Shown one piece after another: positions 6,523-13,094 of a stretch of DNA of 16,753 nucleotides. The stretch lies in the NCBI GenBank assembly GCA_000437675.1, contig FR901730.1:1-16753 (forward strand). The letters run 5' to 3'. The translations under genes and the position numbers were made by a program. This DNA is from Prevotella sp. CAG:891. GTDB taxonomy: Bacteria > Bacteroidota > Bacteroidia > Bacteroidales > Bacteroidaceae. Each line of letters opens with the position of its first letter. The stretch's first letter is position 1. Under the pieces are notes generated by a model that was not told where the DNA came from, made no database searches, and saw only the letters and a program-made list of their open reading frames with translations.

Positions 6523-7623
6523 TTAGTTCATCCTATTCTTAGCCAGCCACACAAACGATTCAAAGATGTTTTCATTGTAGACAAGGCTGTACTTCCAGCG
6601 GTTATGCCACCAGCGGCGGCTTTTACCTATAGCATACTTCAACTTTTTGCCAAGGGTGTCGATTCCAACTGTAGACATGGGGAGTTTTTCTTTCTCTGCA
6701 AAAATATCTGCGAGGATGCGGTTTGCCAGAGGCAAATCGCGTTCAAAGGCGAAGCGTGAATCTTCTGAGGAAAAGCAGGCAGCACCCATACCGAAGTACT
6801 CCACACAAATGGTGGCTATGGCATTGAAAAAACGGGTCATGCGCTGCTCCTTATATACCTTATATATATAGGACCAATCCATAGCTGCATGATGCTGCTG
6901 AAAATAAGTGCCCACATCCAGCACATGACGCAACAGTATTTCATTCGAGGAAAAATGCTCTCCGGTATGACGCAACAGAAACAATGCGCCAAAGGTGGGT
7001 GGAGGTAAGCATACATGATGTATCGGACTTGCCATACACGTTTCTTGAGCAAGCACATCCATCAGCGTCTTTTCAAAACTGATGTTGCTTTTGTGCGAAA
7101 CATCGTCAATAAATTTAGCATGATTTTCTACCTCTACGCCGTGATAGCTGAAAGTGGAATGTTTATGGTATTCGCGGTGTACCGCCATGCCTAATTCCTG
7201 CTCCACCAGTTGATCTGCTTCTTCCTTTTGTCCAAACAAATACACATCCACATCGCCCACGGGCCGATGCTGCGGACGGGGCCAGCACCAACTGCAACCA
7301 ACCCCTTTGAGCAAAAGCATACGTATGCCGTGGCAGGCGTAAAAGTCGGCCAACGAGGCAATGCATTGCTCATGTTTGGCATAAAGTTGTTCCATCATGG
7401 CTGCGCGACCAATCCATTGCAACAACAGCGGTTTAGGCGGACGTTGCGATTCGGGCAAACGCTCCAAGCCATCAAGCACCAAAGCGCTCATCCCTTGTCG
7501 CCAAGCCATAGATAGCAGCGCGGACCAATCAATACCAGTAGGCAACAAAGCATCCTCCCTCACAGCATCGGCTGCAAGGGATAGGCGCACAAGCCTCAAC
7601 AAGGCTTGTTCGTTATGAGTCAT
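6523..7623 (-). CDS. Nucleotidyltransferase-fold protein (NTP_transf_5-like)
   Basis: The 366-residue protein fits the uncharacterised nucleotidyltransferase family often found in capsule and peptide-natural-product clusters. MLLLKG at 102-107 and RPVGDVDVYLF at 120-130 form the polymerase-beta-type site, with D124 and D126 as metal ligands. VEVE at 164-167 may supply the third acidic residue. The rest is helical and rich in histidine, tryptophan and tyrosine, with no clear second domain, signal peptide or membrane helix. The family is thought to transfer a nucleotide or nucleotidyl group, but no substrate is established. The gene begins just after a likely terminator and the structured 201-base gap, and ends 12 bases before the phosphoglycosyl transferase gene. 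It is therefore the first gene of the right-to-left sub-block at 7623-1221. Confidence 0.75.
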   Translation of the reverse strand: MTHNEQALLRLVRLSLAADAVREDALLPTGIDWSALLSMAWRQGMSALVLDGLERLPESQRPPKPLLLQWIGRAAMMEQLYAKHEQCIASLADFYACHGIRMLLLKGVGCSWCWPRPQHRPVGDVDVYLFGQKEEADQLVEQELGMAVHREYHKHSTFSYHGVEVENHAKFIDDVSHKSNISFEKTLMDVLAQETCMASPIHHVCLPPPTFGALFLLRHTGEHFSSNEILLRHVLDVGTYFQQHHAAMDWSYIYKVYKEQRMTRFFNAIATICVEYFGMGAACFSSEDSRFAFERDLPLANRILADIFAEKEKLPMSTVGIDTLGKKLKYAIGKSRRWWHNRWKYSLVYNENIFESFVWLAKNRMN

Positions 7624-7645
7624 AATAAAATAGAGAATTTCAAAG

Positions 7646-7683
7646 TAAAAAAATCAACTAGAAGTTCTACGTTTTCTATTGAT
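7646..7683 (-). terminator. Likely intrinsic terminator in the mid-locus gap
   Basis: On the minus strand ATCAATAGAA (7683-7674) pairs with TTCTAGTTGAT (7663-7653) with one bulged base, around a 10-base loop, and leads into seven T residues (7653-7647). The stem is AT-rich, so it is weaker than the terminator at 1147-1207. It lies 23 bases before the next start codon and 141 bases after the previous stop. In a locus headed by UpxY it could be a site where antitermination decides expression of the second half. Confidence 0.55.
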
Positions 7684-7695
7684 TTAAAACAAGTT

Positions 7696-7787
7696 CCCCA
7701 CCGCAGTATCGCTCTGCGCCAATGCCGCCACTCGGGTGGGGAGGAAAGAATGAGTAAGTTGTAGAGTGCAACTACTACAAATCACTC
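7696..7787. other. Two stem-loop structures in the intergenic gap
   Basis: First, CCCCACC (7696-7702) and GGTGGGG (7735-7741) form a 7-bp outer stem around a GC-rich core that can fold again (CGCAG with CTGCG). This is a GC-rich island in AT-rich DNA. Second, GAGT, AAG, TTGTAG (7752-7764) faces CTACAA, ATC, ACTC (7775-7787) around a 10-base loop, giving ten paired bases with a symmetric internal loop. Neither is followed by a T-run. No ORF with a plausible start covers them. I see no promoter better than TTACTTTG at about 7648-7641, one mismatch from TAnnTTTG and without a -33 element. Confidence 0.55.
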
Positions 7788-7824
7788 CATATTTATTCCG
7801 TATTTAATTTGTTTCAGCACCTAC

Positions 7825-8967
7825 TTACCTGCTTATAATCTCCCCATAAAAATCCAACAGGCATTTTCTGACAAAACCTTGTTCAAAACGTGTGGCAATG
7901 ATTTCACGCGCTGCTCCGGCCATGCGTTGCCGCATGGCATCGTCTGTTAGCATTCGTTCCATGGCCTCACGAAATGCCTCGGCATTTTTCGAAGGAACAA
8001 TCAAGCCATTCCGTCCGTCTTCAATTATTTCGCGACTTCCATTGATATCCGTCACCACCGAAGGCAGTTCCATAGCTCCGGCTTCAAGCACCGTATTGGG
8101 GAAGCCCTCACGATAGCTTGGAAATACAAAGCAGTCGGCGGCTACATAATGGGCTAACAGATCCTTGCCATATTGCGGACCGACATATTCTATATCTTCG
8201 CACGTTTCAATAGCCTTTCGCGCTTTGTCAGAAATAGGGTCCAACGCATCTTCAAATTTACCTACCAGCAACAGGCGCATAGGTCTTTGCTTTCTAAGTT
8301 TCAAAAAGGCCTCAACCAGTTCATCAATGCCTTTATCCTTTACAATGCGTCCCACAAACAGAAAGGTAAATCGCGAAGCATCCTTGATACGTGCCACATG
8401 CTCCTTATCGGCATTTTCCTTCTTCCAAAATGCCATATCCACCCCCATCACATTGCCATAGCCCAACACCCGCATCGGCTTCCGGGTGATATGCCGTTGC
8501 AAATCGTCCATCACTCCTTTTCCTTCCGGAATAATGTGGGTGGCACAGGCGCAAGTCAGCCAGTCGGTCAACATCAATATCCTCCGCGACATGCCGGTTG
8601 ATGTAGGCCACACCAATCCGGTAAATGTATGCACGCGTCGGGGTACGCGCGTCAACCAAGCGGCCAACATACACAGTAGCCCTGCCTTGGGTGTCATGGA
8701 GTGCACCATATAGGGCCTCTCCTTTCGAAACACTTGAATCAAGTTCCACAGCGACTTCAAGTCCTTCCAAGGTGCCATGCGTCGCTTCATCGGCACCTCG
8801 ACGCACCTCACCCCCATCTCTCGCAGTTCCTGTAACTCTGGTCCGGGCGAAGAAACTGAAACAACCTCATACCCTTGCTTCTGCAACTCTGGAACTATTC
8901 CTGTATAAAAGCCGCAGGACTGGGACACGGTAACGGCACGGATTATTTTTATTGGGTTGTTATTCAT
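7825..8967 (-). CDS. Family 4 glycosyltransferase (GT-B)
   Basis: The 380-residue protein has the two Rossmann domains of a GT-B enzyme. The C-terminal half shows FVGRIVKDKGIDELVEAF at about 204-221 and the E-x7-E motif from E287 to E295 (REGFPNTVLEAGAM), which binds the sugar-nucleotide donor in retaining GT4 enzymes. The N-terminal half has HSMTPKAGLLCMLAAW at 89-104, where acceptor-site residues lie, and HTFTGLVWPT at 113-122. This arrangement is common in capsule loci, and PglA has the same build. It adds a sugar to the lipid-linked repeat unit on the cytoplasmic face. The start overlaps the upstream gene's stop by 8 bases, so translation is probably coupled. It is the last glycosyltransferase before the structured gap. 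The sugar and linkage cannot be read from sequence. Confidence 0.9.
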   Translation of the reverse strand: MNNNPIKIIRAVTVSQSCGFYTGIVPELQKQGYEVVSVSSPGPELQELREMGVRCVEVPMKRRMAPWKDLKSLWNLIQVFRKERPYMVHSMTPKAGLLCMLAAWLTRVPRRVHTFTGLVWPTSTGMSRRILMLTDWLTCACATHIIPEGKGVMDDLQRHITRKPMRVLGYGNVMGVDMAFWKKENADKEHVARIKDASRFTFLFVGRIVKDKGIDELVEAFLKLRKQRPMRLLLVGKFEDALDPISDKARKAIETCEDIEYVGPQYGKDLLAHYVAADCFVFPSYREGFPNTVLEAGAMELPSVVTDINGSREIIEDGRNGLIVPSKNAEAFREAMERMLTDDAMRQRMAGAAREIIATRFEQGFVRKCLLDFYGEIISR

Positions 8968-10054
8968 TGCTAACTGTAGATATTAATCTTACATATATAT
9001 CATGATAACTATCAACCATCTGTACAATATCATATTGTTTTGCTCGCAATTGACATTGCTCAGCTACTGAGTTATAGTGTTTTTCATCAGAAAGTAAATG
9101 TTTTAGGATATTTGCGAGTTTCTTTTCATTGCCTAAAGGGAATAAAATACCTGCTCCTTCTACAACTTGTGATAAACCCGCCACATCAGTAGCTACAACA
9201 GGTTTTCCTGCAGCCATTCCTTCTACAGCTGCAAGTCCAAAACCCTCCCAATGACTTGACTGCACCACAATGTCAACAGTTTTTAAAATAGAAGACACAT
9301 CACTGCGAATACCTAATAGAAGTACACGATTTTCAAGCTTATATTGCTTTATATATTGCTCTATTAAAGTTCTTCGTTCTCCATCACCTACCAACCATAG
9401 TTCTGTATTTTCAGGTAAAAGTGTCATAGCTCGAATCACTGTTTCTTGATCTTTCTGATAACGAAATCCCGCAACCATAGCTATAACTTTTCGTTCTGGA
9501 TTTTTCGATATGGTATCTTTTTCTACAGAACTTGCTATAGCATAATTGGCTATATCAATACCATTAGGGATAGTACATATTTTATCCGAATAATCATGAA
9601 TGGATTCTCGTAGATTATCCTCAGTTGATGGACTTATACAAATAATCTTTTTGTATCTACTATACATCCATTTGTCTATCGAACGATACCACTTCAAACC
9701 GCGTCTGCGGTTTGAAGTGGTATGTTCGGTTGTGCATAACACAACCGAACATAACACGCTACCGATGGCAGCGAAAAGTTGACAAGCTGTGTTATGGGTA
9801 TGTACAATATCGTATTTTCGCAAATAAGGCAATAACTTAAACAGATAGAGAGGATTATACACTGAGCCTCCTCTTCCTAAACTGAAGACCTTAACTCCTG
9901 CGCTTTCAAGTTGTTGCTTGAAAGGTGTTTCTGTTCCATCGAACAACAATACATCTACATCCAACCCATGCTGTCTGTATTTAGGTACCATGTCAACTAT
10001 AAGTTTCTCAGCACCACCAGTATGTAAAGAAGTAATAACTTGAAGTATTTTCAT
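8960..10054 (-). CDS. Family 4 glycosyltransferase (GT-B) carrying DNA palindromes
   Basis: The 364-residue protein is a retaining GT4 enzyme. The N-terminal domain has MKILQVITSLHTGGAEKL at 1-18, with the family GGAE loop, HTHN at 85-88 and TEHTTSNRRR at 109-118. The donor domain has AGFRYQKDQETVIRA at about 195-209, LVGDGERR at 221-228 and E-x7-E from E270 to E278 (HWEGFGLAAVEG). I chose the ATG at 10054, 7 bases after the GT2 stop, because MKILQVITSL is where family members begin. An in-frame ATG at 10093 adds 13 unrelated residues and overlaps the GT2 gene. It should add one sugar at the cytoplasmic membrane face. Codons 101-123 lie in two perfect inverted repeats, yet the protein looks normal there. 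The gene is AT-rich. Confidence 0.9.
   Translation of the reverse strand: MKILQVITSLHTGGAEKLIVDMVPKYRQHGLDVDVLLFDGTETPFKQQLESAGVKVFSLGRGGSVYNPLYLFKLLPYLRKYDIVHTHNTACQLFAAIGSVLCSVVLCTTEHTTSNRRRGLKWYRSIDKWMYSRYKKIICISPSTEDNLRESIHDYSDKICTIPNGIDIANYAIASSVEKDTISKNPERKVIAMVAGFRYQKDQETVIRAMTLLPENTELWLVGDGERRTLIEQYIKQYKLENRVLLLGIRSDVSSILKTVDIVVQSSHWEGFGLAAVEGMAAGKPVVATDVAGLSQVVEGAGILFPLGNEKKLANILKHLLSDEKHYNSVAEQCQLRAKQYDIVQMVDSYHDIYVRLISTVSNE
9686..9753. repeat. Two abutting perfect palindromes inside a glycosyltransferase gene
   Basis: Palindrome A has 17-bp perfect arms, ataccacttcaaaccgc (9686-9702) and its complement at 9707-9723, around a 4-base loop. Palindrome B has 14-bp perfect arms, tatgttcggttgtg (9721-9734) and its complement at 9740-9753, around a 5-base loop. 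They share three bases at 9721-9723. The 8-mer cataacac occurs at 9735-9742 and 9750-9757, and inverted at 9789-9796. By rough count, a 17-bp perfect stem with a short loop is expected by chance about 1 in 100,000 times in a window this long. In mRNA they would form two very stable hairpins. Confidence 0.95.
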
Positions 10055-10061
10055 AACTCTA

Positions 10062-10838
10062 TTATTGGGCATACCACCAGCATTGCAATGCACGCAACAT
10101 ATTCTTAACTGTCACTTTCAATGAAATGCCTCTTTTCATAGTTTCACGATAGAACAGTCCAAAGCCTTTTGGGTTACGCTTTAAGTTACGTTTAAAACCT
10201 TGACTTAGGCCATCGGGCAAATACTCACAAAGATAGATGCCGGTGTTTTTACATATCATGCGATAGGAGTCAGCGACTCTATTCCATATTAAAGCCTCGG
10301 GTACGAAATTTTCACCCTCAAACTCCGGAAATGGGTAGCGTCTGAGAACTTCGGTGTTTATTACCTCTGATTTATCTCCGTCTACCTTATACTGATATAC
10401 CCATTCCAACGAACTGGCTAACATACCATCCTGAGGAAATGGATTACCTATAATTTCACCCGATTTAACATTTTTACAACGAAAGCACATACCGCAAATA
10501 TCCGGATTGGCATTCGCCTGTGGCACAAGGTTTACAATCTGCTCAACAGCATCAGCAGTTAAACAATCATCGCTATCCACTATAAAGAAGTATTCGCCCT
10601 TGGCTTCCTTCACTCCCCGATTGATAGCTCTATGCTTACCACCATTAGGCTGCTTAAGGTAACGTATCGAAAAAGAAGAATTCTCCTTCCACGATGCAAA
10701 CAGTTCACTCGTGTTATCCGTCGACCCATCGTCAATCACAAGCCATTCAAAATCTTTACACGTCTGCTGCTGCAAACTATGATACAAATCAGGCAAACGA
10801 TAGGCCCGATTGTAAGTTGGGGTAAAAATCGTTATCAT
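10062..10838 (-). CDS. Family 2 glycosyltransferase (GT-A)
   Basis: The 258-residue protein is a single-domain GT-A glycosyltransferase. It opens with ITIFTPTYNRAYRL at 2-15, has VIDDGSTDNT at 34-43 and the metal-binding DSDD at 88-91, in the order expected for GT2. KQPNGGKHRAINRGV at 62-76 is the usual segment between them. No membrane helices follow, so it is a soluble or peripheral enzyme that adds one sugar to the lipid-linked intermediate. It begins 2 bases after the EpsG gene and ends 7 bases before the first GT4 gene, in the same operon. Inverting chemistry is usual for GT2. Donor and acceptor cannot be told. Confidence 0.92.
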   Translation of the reverse strand: MITIFTPTYNRAYRLPDLYHSLQQQTCKDFEWLVIDDGSTDNTSELFASWKENSSFSIRYLKQPNGGKHRAINRGVKEAKGEYFFIVDSDDCLTADAVEQIVNLVPQANANPDICGMCFRCKNVKSGEIIGNPFPQDGMLASSLEWVYQYKVDGDKSEVINTEVLRRYPFPEFEGENFVPEALIWNRVADSYRMICKNTGIYLCEYLPDGLSQGFKRNLKRNPKGFGLFYRETMKRGISLKVTVKNMLRALQCWWYAQ

Positions 10839-10840
10839 GA

Positions 10841-11977
10841 TTATGAAAAAAATTGCACGTTTGAATTAAACAACCAAGTTCTGTATTCCAAAAAATGACC
10901 GTTGTCGAACTGGAGCATGTACTTTATCACTCCCAAAAGACATACTACCGAAAATGCGAGATAAATCAACATCTTTTTTTTGCTTACAGCATATATATAG
11001 TATATAAGGATGGCGTAAGCCGGATAAAAATAAGGAAGTTCTCGAACGAAAATCAAAGTTGAACGAAACAAGGTAACAATGGGCAATACTATCAGGAATA
11101 ACAAGGTAACAAAACCTGCTTGCTTGAACTTTGCGTGTATCTTGTCATAATTTTTAACTATCAAAATATAAATGATAAAGTATTCAATGGTATACAAAAT
11201 ACTTAAGCTCACATCGGACGAGGAATAGCCCGCAGCTTTATCCTCTAAAGCAGTTAAACCCAACATACTGACCACAACGTTCAATAAACTCCCTGTAATA
11301 CCTGAAAACAAAGTTGAAAGAGCAAAAACATTGCCGAAAAGTACCAACTTACGTTTCGTAATATTCAAACCGAACAGGGGGTATAACACAAAAAGCAGCA
11401 ATGCTCCATAATGAAACGATGCAACTAACAACAGGGATAGATAGTACTTGATGAACTTTCGTTCTTCCAAAAACCTAAGCAGAAGAAAAAAGCCAACCAC
11501 CGTAAAAGCCTGCCTCATAGCCACAAACGTAACATAAAAGAACATCTTATACATAAAGAACATCAAAAATATTCCCCAGTTAGGCATATAACGCTTTAGC
11601 CCGACATACATTAACAAGTAAAGTATAAAAGATTCGAGTACCAAAGAGCCATTATATGACAGATGCAATACGTTGGAACAGAAATATACGAATGCGGTAT
11701 ATCCTACTTCGTATTCACTGGATTGTATGGCATTTAAAAAATTGTTTTGTCCATATATTTTACTATAAAAGTATTCATAATAAGCGTAGTCGGTACCGCC
11801 CATCTTGTATCTGAACCCCGAAACGCAAGCAAATAACAATAACAGAAAAACAAGAAAAACGCAACTGTTATTCTTCTGTTTAAAGTTAATCCAAACCCGA
11901 GGATTTGATGCTAATGCTTTGTTTTGGAAAATGCCCAAAACAAAACTTAAGAAAAACAGAAATAGAAAAATATACAT
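10841..11977 (-). CDS. EpsG-family membrane protein, probable repeat-unit polymerase (Wzy-type)
   Basis: The 378-residue protein is hydrophobic along most of its length, with about nine or ten likely membrane helices. The EpsG signature is visible: GFRYKMGGTDYAYYEYFY at 54-71, an MRQAF segment followed by a helix, and a later SFHYGALLLF stretch that matches the conserved (F)H.(s)al region. EpsG proteins occupy the place of Wzy polymerases in exopolysaccharide loci, joining lipid-linked units in the periplasm. No other polymerase candidate is in the window, which supports that role. It starts 3 bases after the pyruvyl transferase gene and ends 2 bases before the GT2 gene. Low sequence conservation in this family leaves its exact role inferred. 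Confidence 0.8.
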   Translation of the reverse strand: MYIFLFLFFLSFVLGIFQNKALASNPRVWINFKQKNNSCVFLVFLLLLFACVSGFRYKMGGTDYAYYEYFYSKIYGQNNFLNAIQSSEYEVGYTAFVYFCSNVLHLSYNGSLVLESFILYLLMYVGLKRYMPNWGIFLMFFMYKMFFYVTFVAMRQAFTVVGFFLLLRFLEERKFIKYYLSLLLVASFHYGALLLFVLYPLFGLNITKRKLVLFGNVFALSTLFSGITGSLLNVVVSMLGLTALEDKAAGYSSSDVSLSILYTIEYFIIYILIVKNYDKIHAKFKQAGFVTLLFLIVLPIVTLFRSTLIFVRELPYFYPAYAILIYYIYAVSKKKMLIYLAFSVVCLLGVIKYMLQFDNGHFLEYRTWLFNSNVQFFS

Positions 11978-11980
11978 AAA

Positions 11981-13093
11981 TTAAAGGCAATCCTTAGAGC
12001 TTAAGCATTCACGCAAATCGAACGTTCCTTTCAACAAACTTTCATGAAAAATTTGAATATTATCATCCATATCGTCCACACAGCTATAGATTGTTTTCAA
12101 TCCTCTATTTTTCAAATCTATCAATCGTGAACTTCGTATTTTGTTGCGATAATAAGCTGCAAAAGGCTTTTGAAACTTTAGCGAGAACATAATGGCATGA
12201 AAGGAATCGGTGTAAACATAGCTTGCATGGGCAAACAGGTCGACCCATTGATTGGGAGAAAGGTACTCAAAGACCTTGTCAGCATATTGGGTGATATCGC
12301 GACTGTTACAGGGAATAATGATGGAATAAACAGGGATATCTCCTACTTTCTTCTTTATTTTCAGCAAGGCAGAATGGTGTCCGCCCTCTATTTCATCGCC
12401 CAAAACGTAGGTTAGAATATAAGGTTCACGTTCATCGTTCGTAACAAATTCCTCATACGCATACAGCAAACTGGGATCGGGCACGATTTTGGGGTTTTTA
12501 CCCGTAATATGCTGCACCAAACGTTGGGTAGTCGTATCTCTTACGGTAAGAATATCAAAACGATTCAAGCATTCGTTCAGCACTTTTTTCTGTTTCCCGT
12601 GTACCCAATCGAAGGCCGAACAAGCCGCATAGCTCATTCTTTTACCTGTATAAAGAGGTTGCCAATCAATCATGTAAGCCAGTGGAGAATCGAACAACGA
12701 AGTCCATACCTGATCGCTACCTGTAATAATCAGATTGTAGTGTGCATTGGCATACTCGCCTATCGTTTTGGCATCCAATGGCTGCGAAATCGTCAGATAT
12801 TTTGCCCGAAAAGCATCAAATACTTGAATCGATTTTCTGTTATTCTCAGCATCGAAACTTTCGCTGCGCTTTCTGAGGAATAAATCCTTGATTGTAGCCA
12901 CGAAATCTGCCGCACTTTTTGAGGTGGAATACTTAGCATACAAACGGCTAAGTAGGCTTGAGCAACCAGTATTTTTATAATCAATAATCTCCACTTCATG
13001 GTTCATTGACTTCAACACTTGTTGCAACGCATAACACTGCAATATTCCACCATAATTATTACCACGATGGAACGTCAATATACCTATTCTCAT
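11981..13093 (-). CDS. Polysaccharide pyruvyl transferase family protein
   Basis: The 370-residue protein belongs to the CsaB/WcaK-type pyruvyl transferase family, which has a GT-B-like fold and makes pyruvate ketals on sugars from phosphoenolpyruvate. Marks are GNNYGGILQCYALQ at 11-24, TGSDQVW at 124-130, VRD at 184-186, VPDPSLL at 204-210 and TDSFHAIMFS at 295-304, whose H299 is near the active site in the family. The length is typical. There is no signal peptide, so it acts in the cytoplasm on the lipid-linked intermediate. One base separates it from the Fe-S protein gene, and the two families are often paired in such loci. Some family members are not proven pyruvyl transferases, so the reaction is assigned by family. 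Confidence 0.9.
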   Translation of the reverse strand: MRIGILTFHRGNNYGGILQCYALQQVLKSMNHEVEIIDYKNTGCSSLLSRLYAKYSTSKSAADFVATIKDLFLRKRSESFDAENNRKSIQVFDAFRAKYLTISQPLDAKTIGEYANAHYNLIITGSDQVWTSLFDSPLAYMIDWQPLYTGKRMSYAACSAFDWVHGKQKKVLNECLNRFDILTVRDTTTQRLVQHITGKNPKIVPDPSLLYAYEEFVTNDEREPYILTYVLGDEIEGGHHSALLKIKKKVGDIPVYSIIIPCNSRDITQYADKVFEYLSPNQWVDLFAHASYVYTDSFHAIMFSLKFQKPFAAYYRNKIRSSRLIDLKNRGLKTIYSCVDDMDDNIQIFHESLLKGTFDLRECLSSKDCL

Positions 13094-13094
13094 T

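Noticed and set aside
9686..9753. Palindromes as ends of an insertion sequence or an integron-type attachment site
   Set aside because: No transposase or integrase is near, no target-site duplication is clear, and the protein encoded across them looks intact and typical.
8960..10093. Upstream start at 10093 for the first GT4 gene
   Set aside because: It overlaps the GT2 gene and adds 13 residues before the family's normal MKILQVITSL start at 10054.
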